Source: DATMBL01 sp050735975
GTDB lineage: Bacteria; Desulfobacterota; Binatia; UBA9968
Length of the DNA stretch: 53,627 nt
NCBI GenBank assembly: GCA_050735975.1
Contig: JBOHVS010000168.1
Location: 1 to 53,627, forward strand
Direction: 5' to 3'
Shown here piece by piece: positions 7,421 through 15,293 of this stretch. Each line of letters starts with the position of its first letter. The stretch's first letter is position 1. The translations under genes were made by a program, and so were the position numbers. The notes under the pieces are model-generated. The model was given only the letters and a program-made list of their open reading frames with translations, ran no database searches and was not told the DNA's origin.

Positions 7421-8899
7421 ATGAAACAACCAGGGAGATCTCTCAAGTTTGAAGAGCTTAAGTCACTGGATCTGCGCGAGCGTTCCACAGTGGGAGAAAT
7501 TGTGGACGGGATGAGATACTGCGCGTTTGGCGCGCGAATGCTGGGCGAAGTTGCCGCGACGATCCATGAAATGATCAATTCGAAGGAGAGGCTGGTCCTC
7601 ATCTACGGTGGCCTCGAAGATTCCCCCCTCGGCGCCCTTCTGCAACGATTCGTCGAAAACAAATGGTGCGTAAGGATCACCCGCCCGTCGCAGTACGCGA
7701 AGGGGGCAAAGGCCAAAGAAAACGCCATAGTCGTCGGCGGATTCTCGGAAAGATATGCCGAGGCGATCTATACGAAACCGGCTCGCGCGATCTTTATCAA
7801 TCCATTCGACATGGCGCGCCCGGGACAAATCAAAGACGGCTACTTTCCCGATGCCGTATTTGCCGACCCGCGCTTCGTATTGCCGGTGATCTACCGGGCG
7901 CTCGAAGAATGGATCGACGGGACGCAAACGTCCGCAGGGCAATTGATAGGGGATCTTGATTCCTATGGCGGCGTGGCGTCACAAGTTGCAAACGGCGCAG
8001 CGGCGCTCCGCAAGATGGTCCGCGACAAAGACTGTTTTCGCTTTCTAACGATCAGCGGCGCCATGACCGTCGGCAAAATGGATTTCGTCATCTGCGAGAT
8101 GATCGAGACGGGAATGATTCATGCAATCTCCTCCACCGGAGCGCTCATGGCTCATGGCCTGGTATCGTCCATTGGACTCAAGCATTACAAATACAATCCG
8201 GCCTATGATGACACGGCCCTTGCCCGCCGCAAGCTCAACCGCGTGACGGATACGCTCGAGCCTGAAACCAATCTCGACACCGTCGAGGAAGTTATAGGGG
8301 CGGTGATCGATCAGCTTGACGGCGCGCGCCCGATCAGTCCCACTATTCTAAACAAGCTGATCGGCGAGCACCTGGCGGAGCACTATCCGAATGAGCGCGG
8401 CATCTTGAAGTCCGCCTACATCCACGGCGTCCCCGTGTTCGTGCCGGCGTTCGTAGATTCGGAGCTCGGCAACGATATCTATATTCACAATCTCAAGCGC
8501 AAACGACGCGGCAAGAAACCGATTATGGTGGATCTTGAGCAGGACAGCGGCGAGCTGATCAGGTTGGTAACCGAAGCGAAGCGATTCGGAATTTTTACTA
8601 TCGGCGGCGGCGTGCCGCGAAACAACGTGCAAAACGTCGCGCCGTTGATCGAGATCATCAACGAGCGTTTGGGCGCCATCTACCCGGAGCGTCGGTTCAC
8701 CTACGGCATAAGAATCTGCCCCGACAGGCCTCACTTCGGACATCTTTCCGGATGCACGTACTCCGAAAATGAATCCTGGAGAAAAGCAGTGAAAAACGGC
8801 GTCTATGCCGAGATCCAAGCCGACGCCACCCAAGTCTGGCCGTTTGTGGTGAAATACATCATGGAAAGCGACAAGGCTCCGTTCGCTCGTCGCGCATGA
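7421..8899 (+). CDS. Deoxyhypusine synthase family protein, enlarged bacterial form
   Basis: A 492-residue homologue of deoxyhypusine synthase, which transfers the aminobutyl group of spermidine to a lysine of eIF5A. Bacterial relatives may instead make homospermidine or act on unknown acceptors. Family segments in order are ISGAMTVGKMDFVI, GVPVFVPAFVDSELG, the NAD-binding TIGGGVPRNNVQN, and SENESWRKAV. Lys ~455 aligns with the imine-forming lysine of the WGK motif of the human enzyme, here WRK. Usual length is 310-370 residues. The extra ~120-150 N-terminal residues (from FGARMLGEVAATIHEMI) look like a second, degenerate copy of the synthase N-terminal region. An alternative GTG start exists at 7400; neither start has a strong ribosome site. 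No eIF5A or EF-P gene is adjacent. Confidence 0.85.
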   Translation: MKQPGRSLKFEELKSLDLRERSTVGEIVDGMRYCAFGARMLGEVAATIHEMINSKERLVLIYGGLEDSPLGALLQRFVENKWCVRITRPSQYAKGAKAKENAIVVGGFSERYAEAIYTKPARAIFINPFDMARPGQIKDGYFPDAVFADPRFVLPVIYRALEEWIDGTQTSAGQLIGDLDSYGGVASQVANGAAALRKMVRDKDCFRFLTISGAMTVGKMDFVICEMIETGMIHAISSTGALMAHGLVSSIGLKHYKYNPAYDDTALARRKLNRVTDTLEPETNLDTVEEVIGAVIDQLDGARPISPTILNKLIGEHLAEHYPNERGILKSAYIHGVPVFVPAFVDSELGNDIYIHNLKRKRRGKKPIMVDLEQDSGELIRLVTEAKRFGIFTIGGGVPRNNVQNVAPLIEIINERLGAIYPERRFTYGIRICPDRPHFGHLSGCTYSENESWRKAVKNGVYAEIQADATQVWPFVVKYIMESDKAPFARRA

Positions 8900-8966
8900 C
8901 AATTCTTGACCGATTCATCACACATTTAGGCCTTCCTGAGTAACAATCGCTACCCTGTCTTGCCCT

Positions 8967-9018
8967 GATGTACCTTGGGATTCTTTGGTACATCTCTTGC
9001 CCGCTCTTGAAAAGAGCG
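8967..9018. repeat. Two adjacent hairpins downstream of the deoxyhypusine synthase homologue
   Basis: GATGTACC (8967-8974) pairs with GGTACATC (8987-8994), and CGCTCTT (9002-9008) pairs with AAGAGCG (9012-9018) over a 3-nt loop. They lie 70-120 bases after the stop and could end or stabilise the transcript, though no T-run follows. Confidence 0.35.
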
Positions 9019-9031
9019 CATTGTGCCAAGC

Positions 9032-9121
9032 GTTCCAGCAGTTCAATCCGTCGCTGCGCAACGGCGAACCGGTCAAACCGGTTTGAACGTTTTTAACAGT
9101 TTAAACGGTTGAACTATTTTC
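9032..9121. repeat. Degenerate tandem array with 9-nt period (GTTCAANCG type)
   Basis: About ten 9-nt units in strict phase, for example GTTCCAGCA, GTTCAATCC, then GTCAAACCG, GTTTGAACG, TTTTTAACA, GTTTAAACG, GTTGAACTA. Units diverge but the period holds. The array ends at the first in-frame ATG (9123) of the next gene. The same unit family recurs at 18829-18918, also with a TTGAACTATTT end. Confidence 0.7.
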
Positions 9122-9197
9122 TATGCTCCCATACTCCAACACCCAATCGCGCTCACCAGAGGAAGCCGATCGAGCCAGGCCGGCAAATCCCGACCGC

Positions 9198-10331
9198 ATG
9201 AAGCGCTGGGGTATCATTGTTTTCACGGCGATTCTCTTGCTCTTCGCCACCGGCGCGCTTGGGTTCCGTATCACTGCGCAATTGCTCAAGGAAAAGGTCG
9301 TCGCGGCTCTCGGACCCGGAGGCAAAATCACCGAACTAAAGGTGAATTGGTCCTCTGTCGAGCTGATCGGGCTCGAAATACAGGGACCCGAAGGATGGCC
9401 GTCGCCACGAACGCTCCGCGCAGACCGGGTGAGGATCGTTCCCAGTCTTCAGAGCCTTCTGACGGACCAAATCCACATCGCGTCGATCACGCTAGAGAAC
9501 CCGTACCTTTCCGTCTTGCGAGTTCCCGGGAAGCTGCTCATCCTGCCCAGTCTTTTGGAAGGCGAACGTCGAAAAGAATCCAACAGCGAACAGAGTTCGC
9601 CGCGCGCCGTGGTAATCTCGAAAATTGTTTTGCACGACGGCATTGCGGAGATTTTTGACGCGACGGTCAGCCAACCGCCGCTAAAGATCCGCTTGGAGGA
9701 GATCGAAGCCGTGGCGCGCGACGTCGCCCCGGTAAGTCTTCAGGAGAGAACCCGATTTGAGCTTACGGCGATTGCCAAGGGGAAAACGCGTGACGGGCAG
9801 TTAAAGGTTTCCGGTTGGATGGCGGCAAAGGGTCGAGACTCCTCATCGCATATCGTCATGAACAGCGTCGATCTGTTGAGTCTCGAACCTTACCTCGTCA
9901 AAAGAGGCGATGCCCGAATCAACGGGGGAACTTTGGATTTAAATCTCAAATCGGAGGTGCGGAACAACAACCTGGACGGGACAGGCAACATGATCATCAG
10001 GGAGCTGGAATTTGCGCCGTCGCAGAACTATCTCGCGACTTTCATGGGGTTGCCGCGGAACGCCGTCATCAGTTTTCTAAAAGACCATGAAAATGCGATC
10101 GACGTCGATTTTAATCTGAGCGGCGATATCCGCCATCCCAAATTTTCTCTCAACGAAACGCTTGCTACCCGAGTCGCCGCCGGCATGGCCGGACAACTGG
10201 GCGTGAGCATCAGGGGAGTGGCTGAAGGACTGGAAGCCTTGAGCCGCAAAAGCTTGGAAGGGGCCAGCGGAGCAGCGGGCGCGATTGGTTCCGCTTTCAA
10301 GGGCTTCTTCAATGCCGGTGGAGAGCGGTAA
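9198..10331 (+). CDS. AsmA/DUF748-like membrane-anchored protein
   Basis: A protein with one N-terminal membrane anchor (WGIIVFTAILLLFATGALGF) and a long extracytoplasmic region rich in beta strands. The pattern is typical of AsmA/DUF748 bridge-like proteins of the inner membrane that help move or space lipids towards the outer membrane. Family-like features are LRADRVRIVPSLQSLLTDQI, SITLENPYLSVLR, VVISKIVLHDGIAEIFD and the later KGDARINGGTLDLNLK-type strands. The last 60 residues are rich in Ala and Gly. An in-frame ATG at 9123 would add 25 polar residues; 9198 is preferred because the anchor is then at the N terminus, but no clear ribosome site favours either. Monocistronic. The 9-nt repeat array lies in its upstream region. 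Confidence 0.75.
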   Translation: MKRWGIIVFTAILLLFATGALGFRITAQLLKEKVVAALGPGGKITELKVNWSSVELIGLEIQGPEGWPSPRTLRADRVRIVPSLQSLLTDQIHIASITLENPYLSVLRVPGKLLILPSLLEGERRKESNSEQSSPRAVVISKIVLHDGIAEIFDATVSQPPLKIRLEEIEAVARDVAPVSLQERTRFELTAIAKGKTRDGQLKVSGWMAAKGRDSSSHIVMNSVDLLSLEPYLVKRGDARINGGTLDLNLKSEVRNNNLDGTGNMIIRELEFAPSQNYLATFMGLPRNAVISFLKDHENAIDVDFNLSGDIRHPKFSLNETLATRVAAGMAGQLGVSIRGVAEGLEALSRKSLEGASGAAGAIGSAFKGFFNAGGER

Positions 10332-10431
10332 GTACAATTTAGTCAGTCGCTCTCGACCGCGCCTTTGCCCTTTTACCCGGCCTTTTTATTGAATCGGTCG
10401 GAAACTGCCGCAAGGTAGCCAAGTTAAGGGT

Positions 10432-10596
10432 TTATTGGCAATTTCGTTCCTCTCGTTTCGCTCTGCACTCATTGCACAGCTCGCCGGTACCCGGGGCCGT
10501 TACCTGCTCTTCGTAATCACTTGTTGGCCAGTTCGAGCAATTACTGCAAAAATGCCAGCTGTCACATGGTCTTCTTTTCCGGTAAGTAGCTGCCAT
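10432..10596 (-). CDS. Small cysteine-rich (zinc-ribbon-like) protein, 54 residues
   Basis: A short gene read on the minus strand in the 650-base gap between the AsmA-like gene and the Nudix gene. It begins MAATYRKRRPCDSWHFC, continues SNCSNWPTSDYEEQ and ends GELCNECRAKREERNCQ. Two CxxC pairs (Cys17/Cys20 and Cys41/Cys44) plus Cys11 and a near-terminal Cys53 suggest a bound zinc. The start ATG (10594-10596) has AGAGG immediately upstream. In another frame just upstream the DNA reads KKQRDWKQRYGSYLPEK, which could be a shifted N-terminal part; a one-base frameshift in a longer gene cannot be excluded. The high proportion of Cys, Trp, Glu and Lys is unlike random translation. I recognise the general style (short GELCNECxxK proteins) but no function. 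Confidence 0.65.
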   Translation of the reverse strand: MAATYRKRRPCDSWHFCSNCSNWPTSDYEEQVTAPGTGELCNECRAKREERNCQ

Positions 10597-10983
10597 ACCT
10601 CTGCTTCCAATCGCGCTGTTTTTTCGAGACGATCCGGCGCCGAGTTACCCAGTGAAAAAACTTTAAGGTGTAACGAGAGGGGGAGGCCTGAATCTACGCC
10701 TTAGATAAGCGTTTTCTTAAAAACAGGCTATCCGTAATAGGATGATTTTGCCGTCGCATTGTAGGCATTGCTGTGTCGTTATTTTGACTACATTGCGGGA
10801 TCGAATCCGTTGCTGGACGGTTTCCGGATGCCAAGTCAGAGGTGGGAGGTCAGACGTCAGAGATCGGAGATCCGGGGCTCCCTGTTCGCTGCTCGCAGCT
10901 CCTTGCGCTTTTGCAAGTTGGCACGTTGGACCGAGGCGATTGGGTTAGACGATCGATGCGGTTGACGTGCGGGCCTTGCCGGG
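10597..10983. other. Gene-free gap with a 7-nt periodic array
   Basis: No convincing reading frame in this stretch. The one clear structure is the 7-nt array at 10835-10876. Several short frames with Arg/Cys/Trp-rich translations lack ribosome sites and are judged spurious. Confidence 0.5.
10835..10876. repeat. Degenerate tandem array with 7-nt period (GTCAGAG type)
   Basis: Six units in strict phase: GTCAGAG, GTGGGAG, GTCAGAC, GTCAGAG, ATCGGAG, ATCCGGG. Phase is kept although the units differ. It lies about 110 bases downstream of the stop of the minus-strand Nudix gene. Confidence 0.65.
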
Positions 10984-11451
10984 TCAGTTTTTCCTAATTA
11001 TTTCGCTCAGTTGTTCAAGGAGCCCTGATTGACTCTTTAAGATTTTTTCCGTCGCAAGCTCCATGCTGAACCATCCAGCGCGATCGATCTCGGGAAATTC
11101 TTTACGGTTGCCGGAACGCGGCGGCCACTCCATCGAGAAGGTAGAGCTCTTGATCGCTTCCGCTCTGCAATCGCTGTTGACCGCCCATGCGTAAACAATT
11201 TTTCCGCCGGCCTGCTTGACCGGCATCAATGCAATGAAATCCCCGGTGACTGAAAATCCGGTCTCCTCCTGAAACTCCCGCTTTGCCGCCTCCAGCGGGT
11301 CTTCATCTTTGTCAAATTCCCCTTTGGGTATCGACCACGCTCCGGCCTCCTTTTTCGCCCAAAACGGACCACCCGGATGCACGAGGAAGACTTCGATATT
11401 GCCATTGCGCCATCGGTAGATCAGTATGCCGGCGCTGTTCTTCTTCGCCAT
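10984..11451 (-). CDS. Nudix hydrolase
   Basis: A 155-residue Nudix protein that hydrolyses a nucleoside diphosphate linked to another group. The Nudix box is complete: G at the start of GEFDKDEDPLEAAK followed by REFQEETGF. It coordinates Mg. The N-terminal KKNSAGILIYRWRNGNIEVF and the segment GPFWAKKEAGAWSIPKGEF resemble the family near diadenosine polyphosphate hydrolases. AAGGAATA precedes the ATG. It is divergent from the amidohydrolase, with a 144-bp shared upstream region. Substrate not predictable. Confidence 0.9.
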   Translation of the reverse strand: MAKKNSAGILIYRWRNGNIEVFLVHPGGPFWAKKEAGAWSIPKGEFDKDEDPLEAAKREFQEETGFSVTGDFIALMPVKQAGGKIVYAWAVNSDCRAEAIKSSTFSMEWPPRSGNRKEFPEIDRAGWFSMELATEKILKSQSGLLEQLSEIIRKN

Positions 11452-11595
11452 ATTTTATTCCTTGCGTTGGATTCACTTACATTAGGGGCCAGAAAGGCCA
11501 ACCTGACCATTGTTCACGTTGACATGCCGCTTCGATGTTGCATAGTATTTCACGTGCGCCAGAAAAGATCGCGCGCAAACCCGGGAGATGAGCTT

Positions 11596-12696
11596 ATGGA
11601 AGCTAAAGCGAAAACTCTTATCATAGACGCGGACGCGCACGTGGTCGAGTCCGCCCGCACCTGGGACTACATGGACCCGTCCGAGAAACAATATCGTCCC
11701 ATCCCTCTCGAGACCCGAGAAGACGCCGGAACAAAACTTCAATTCTGGGTCATCGATGGAAAGGTGAGAGGATTTCGCTTCCCGGCGTTTTCAGCCGCCG
11801 AGCTGGAGAGGCGCTCCAGGCTGGTCGGCCGAAAGTTCGCCGACGCCCAGGAGTCTCGCGAGCTGGGTAACGTCGATCTCCGTCTTGAGCACATGGACGG
11901 AAGCGGCGTCGATATCCAGGTCTTACACAACACGATGTTTATCGAGCCGGCCACGGACCGGGCGCCGGTCGAAGTGGCGCTGTGCAAGAGCTGGAACCGC
12001 TGGCTCGCCGATATCTGGCGTCAGGGCAAGGGCCGCTTGCGCTGGTCATGCATGGCGCCCACCTTGAGCATGTCGGATGCGCTCGACCAGATCCGCTTCG
12101 CGAAAGAAAACGGCGCGTGCGCGGTGCTGATGCGTCCGGTTGAAGGCAATCGTTTGCTCGCGGACCCGTACTTTTATCCAATCTACGATGAGGCCAGCCG
12201 GCTCGACATACCGATTGCTATCCACATTGCCAACGGCAACACATGGCTCAACGATCTATACCGTCACCCGGTGGGCATAGCCGCCACGTTTCACAAGTTC
12301 AGGATCCCCACTGTGGCCGCGTTCAGCGACGTGCTGCTCAGCGAGATACCCCAGGTATTCCCCAAACTACGTTTCGGCTTCATCGAGGCCAGCTCCCAGT
12401 GGCTGCCTTGGGTGCTGCACGAAGCGAAGAACCGCTTCAATACATTGGGGCGCGAATGGCCGGATAACTTCGCGCGCGAGTACCGGATGTTCGTTACCTG
12501 CGAAAACTCCGATGACTTGCCCTATATCGTCCAGCAAGCGGGAGAAGATTGTCTGGTCATCGGCACCGACTACGGCCATACCGACATATCGAGCAACGTC
12601 GATGCCATTAAGATCTTTCGGGAGAGGACCGATCTGCCGGCCGGCGTGAAGCAAAAGATTCTCAGTGATAATGCCCGAGTGCTGTACGGGCTGTAA
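11596..12696 (+). CDS. Amidohydrolase family protein (PF04909, Amidohydrolase_2)
   Basis: A 366-residue TIM-barrel metal-dependent hydrolase or decarboxylase of the ACMSD/5-carboxyvanillate decarboxylase group. The N-terminal metal motif is IIDADAHVVE. A barrel histidine lies in PIAIHIANGN, IEASSQWLPWVLHEA is present, and the late metal aspartate lies in GTDYGHTDIS. An open frame extends upstream to 11377, antisense to the Nudix gene; the start at 11596 is chosen because GGGAG (11583-11587) precedes it and because the protein then begins just before the DxH strand. The next two genes, a TctC-type binding protein and an LLM monooxygenase, suggest catabolism of an aromatic or carboxylic substrate. 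Confidence 0.9.
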   Translation: MEAKAKTLIIDADAHVVESARTWDYMDPSEKQYRPIPLETREDAGTKLQFWVIDGKVRGFRFPAFSAAELERRSRLVGRKFADAQESRELGNVDLRLEHMDGSGVDIQVLHNTMFIEPATDRAPVEVALCKSWNRWLADIWRQGKGRLRWSCMAPTLSMSDALDQIRFAKENGACAVLMRPVEGNRLLADPYFYPIYDEASRLDIPIAIHIANGNTWLNDLYRHPVGIAATFHKFRIPTVAAFSDVLLSEIPQVFPKLRFGFIEASSQWLPWVLHEAKNRFNTLGREWPDNFAREYRMFVTCENSDDLPYIVQQAGEDCLVIGTDYGHTDISSNVDAIKIFRERTDLPAGVKQKILSDNARVLYGL

Positions 12697-12835
12697 TCGA
12701 TTTCAAAGTAAAACGCGCGAGAATTTTCGCCTTCCAGGGAGAATTTAAAAGATCCCCCGCATGAGCTAAAGCGCGGCGAGCAAGTTGTGTTCGAGCACCA
12801 ATGATTCCCAATCGTAGGTAGCAAAAGGAGGATAT

Positions 12836-13867
12836 ATGTTTCAGAGACCGCTGTATCCCCGGCTGGCAATTGGCATTTTGCTTTGCCTCACAGCACGGAT
12901 TGATCCTGCCTCCGCCCAAGAACCATTCTATAAGGGCAAGACGGTGCGCATTATTGTCGGTCTTTCGGCGGGGGGCGGCTATGACACCTACTCTCGGCTG
13001 ATTGCCCGGCACATGGGCAAGCACATTCCCGGTAATCCGGTTGTCGCTGTCGAGAATATGACCGGCGCCGGGAGCGTGATCGCCGCGAACCATATTTACA
13101 ATTTGGCCAAACCCGACGGTTTGACCATAGGACACGTCCTCGGCGGGCTGTTTCTGCAACAGCTCCTTGGGAAGTCAGGAATCGAGTTCGATGGCCGTAA
13201 GTTTGAGTATATAGGTGTTCCGGCTCAAGACAATTTTATAATCGGCTTATCCAAAGCGACCGCGATTACATCTGTGAAACAGTGGCTGGCGTCGAAGACG
13301 CCGGTCAAACTTGGCGGAGTTTCTCCGGGTGGCGGCACCGATGATCTTCCGAAGGTTCTCGCAGTCACTCTGAATCTGCCCATCCAACTGGTCACCGGCT
13401 ATAAAGGCACTGCCCCAATCAGGCTGGCCTTCCACAGTGGAGAGGTTCAAGGGGTTTGTAACGCCTGGGAATCTTTCAGCGCGACTTGGCGCAAAGAGGT
13501 TGAGTCAGGACAGGTGGTCATGGTTCTTCAGGCAACCGTCAAAGCGCATCCGGACCTCCCCAAGGTGCCTGTCGCATTTGAACTCGCAAAAACGGCGGAG
13601 GCGCGAAAATTGATCCAGGCGGTTACCCGGGTTCATGGGCCTTCGGCCCGTCCCTATCTTCTGCCGCCGGGAACGCCCAAAGAACGGGTGCAGATTCTGC
13701 GCCAGGCCTTCATGGATACCGTGAAAGACCCGGAGCTGCTCGCCGAGGCTAAGAAAGCCAAGCTGGCCATCAATCCCGACAGTGGTGCAGAGCTGGAGCG
13801 AAACGTTAAGGAAATTTTCAATCTGGAGCCTTCGCTGGTCGCGAAGCTAAAGGAGATTCTAAAGTAG
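12836..13867 (+). CDS. Tripartite tricarboxylate transporter (TctC family) substrate-binding protein
   Basis: A 343-residue periplasmic binding protein. Signal peptide residues 1-27 have a hydrophobic core LAIGILLCLTA and the cleavage site PASA-Q. The mature protein starts with the family signature FYKGKTVRIIVGLSAGGGYD. PDGLTIGHVLGG and a C-terminal LLPPGTPKERVQILRQAFM follow the PF03401 plan. It has an excellent ribosome site AAGGAGG (12825-12831). No TctA or TctB membrane subunits occur in the window, so it is an orphan receptor, as is common in soil lineages with many such genes. The ligand is probably a carboxylate; the amidohydrolase just upstream may act on it. Confidence 0.9.
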   Translation: MFQRPLYPRLAIGILLCLTARIDPASAQEPFYKGKTVRIIVGLSAGGGYDTYSRLIARHMGKHIPGNPVVAVENMTGAGSVIAANHIYNLAKPDGLTIGHVLGGLFLQQLLGKSGIEFDGRKFEYIGVPAQDNFIIGLSKATAITSVKQWLASKTPVKLGGVSPGGGTDDLPKVLAVTLNLPIQLVTGYKGTAPIRLAFHSGEVQGVCNAWESFSATWRKEVESGQVVMVLQATVKAHPDLPKVPVAFELAKTAEARKLIQAVTRVHGPSARPYLLPPGTPKERVQILRQAFMDTVKDPELLAEAKKAKLAINPDSGAELERNVKEIFNLEPSLVAKLKEILK

Positions 13868-13992
13868 GCTTCTCGCCTGCCTTTTAGTGATGTTCAGTTT
13901 ATGACCGGGTTAATAGCTCCCGAAGCCTATCCTCGCCAATGAATTCGGCCGCGAAGCGGGTGCGGGGGCTCTCGTAGATTTGGTCGGGGGAC

Positions 13993-15009
13993 TCACCCTT
14001 GCTTGAAGGCGGGCATGACCTCTTTGGCAAATAGCCGCATCGACTTCGTGATCATATCGTGCGGCAGGCCGCCGAAGTTGAACGTGTTGGTCATGATGTT
14101 GAAGCTGTAATGTTTCATGGCATTGTGGATGACCTCGATGCACTGATCCGGATTACCGTATAGGTTCCTCCCTGAAGCGAGCATCGCAGCCCAATCTTGA
14201 CTTTTGGGCTTTGCGTCTTCTCTCCGCCCGATCTTTGAGATCTCGTCGTAGCGCATGATTGCGGCTGTGGCCGCCTCTTCCGCGCGCCGCGGATTTTCGT
14301 CCACCCAGGTGCGGACGTGGAATTGGCAACGGCGCCTTTCCGGATCAAGGCCTGCTGCTTTCAGTCCCTCGCGCCAGGCTTCCACGCTTGGCCGCACTGT
14401 CTCCGGCGGATGCGGATGGCCGACGGTCATTATGTCGTAATTGTTCCGTCCCGCCCAAGCCAAAGTTTCCACCGACGTGCCGGCCACCCAAATCGGCGGA
14501 TGAGGCTGCTGCACCGGGCGAGGGTAGAGTGAGATCTCTTCGAACCGCCAGAATTTCCCCTGGTGACTGAAGCGCTCGTTTGACCACGCTTTGAGAATTA
14601 CGTCGTTCGCCTCTTCCATTCGCCGGCGACTACCTTCGCGCGGGATTCCGAAGACGCGATAATCGAGTGCCGTATTGCCTAAACCGATGCCGAACTCCAG
14701 CCGACCGCCGGAGATCACGTCCACCATGGCGTAATCTTCGGCCGACTGCAGGGGATGGCGCAATGGAGTGATCGCAATGCACGGCCCCAGCCGAATTTTT
14801 GATGTAAGCGTTGCCGCGCCGGCCAGCATTACGGCGGGGTTCGCGATGAGCCCTCCGTAGCCCAAGAAGTGATGCTCGTTGAACATGAAGCACTCCCAGC
14901 CCAACTCTTCCGCCAGCCGGACCTGTTCGAGAATCTGCTGGTAATAGACTTTGTAAGGCGGATCGCGATCGGGAAAGTAAGTGGTCAGTATGTTCATGTA
15001 GAACCGCAT
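13993..15009 (-). CDS. LLM-class flavin-dependent oxidoreductase (luciferase-like monooxygenase)
   Basis: A 338-residue TIM-barrel protein of the bacterial luciferase family, which uses reduced FMN or F420. Family landmarks are LAEELGWECFMFNEHHF, then IRLGPCIAITPLRHPL, the DVISGGRLEFGIGLG motif and PPIWVAGTSVETLAWAG. GAGGAGGG precedes the start, which supports the annotated ATG. It converges with the TctC-type gene, and the 125-base gap shows no clear terminator. A role in oxidative breakdown of an organic compound is likely, but the substrate is open. Confidence 0.9.
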   Translation of the reverse strand: MRFYMNILTTYFPDRDPPYKVYYQQILEQVRLAEELGWECFMFNEHHFLGYGGLIANPAVMLAGAATLTSKIRLGPCIAITPLRHPLQSAEDYAMVDVISGGRLEFGIGLGNTALDYRVFGIPREGSRRRMEEANDVILKAWSNERFSHQGKFWRFEEISLYPRPVQQPHPPIWVAGTSVETLAWAGRNNYDIMTVGHPHPPETVRPSVEAWREGLKAAGLDPERRRCQFHVRTWVDENPRRAEEAATAAIMRYDEISKIGRREDAKPKSQDWAAMLASGRNLYGNPDQCIEVIHNAMKHYSFNIMTNTFNFGGLPHDMITKSMRLFAKEVMPAFKQG

Positions 15010-15101
15010 CGACCCTCCTCATGCGCCGCTGTTTTCAGATCCGCCGAATACGCTGCATGCGACGGGATGAACTATAGTGCTATCGACCGTTTAGTGGCAA
15101 G

Positions 15102-15155
15102 TTTAAGGTTAGGCTCAGATTGAGCGCAAGGTGGCTGGGTTGAGCCTAAGCCTCA
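15102..15155. repeat. Degenerate tandem array with 6-nt period (CCTTAA/CCTCAA type)
   Basis: Nine 6-nt units in phase: TTTAAG, GTTAGG, CTCAGA, TTGAGC, GCAAGG, TGGCTG, GGTTGA, GCCTAA, GCCTCA. It is the first of five related arrays in the window. It lies between the LLM monooxygenase and the BrkB-like gene, with no gene in the gap. Confidence 0.6.
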
Positions 15156-15293
15156 TCTAAAAGCGGTAGGGTTGAGGGCAAGTTAAAACGGACAAAGGCG
15201 CTCCGAGGGAGGATGAACTGTTTCAAGGCACCGTCGTAGTCCCCTTTTTTCTTTCCAGCCGGATCGCATTCCATGGCGTTTTCTGACGCTGAG

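Noticed and set aside
9032..9121. CRISPR array
   Set aside because: The units are only 9 nt, diverged and without spacers; no cas gene is present. The same applies to the other periodic arrays.
11377..11595. 73-residue extension of the amidohydrolase
   Set aside because: It runs antisense to the Nudix gene and lies before a good ribosome site at 11583-11587.
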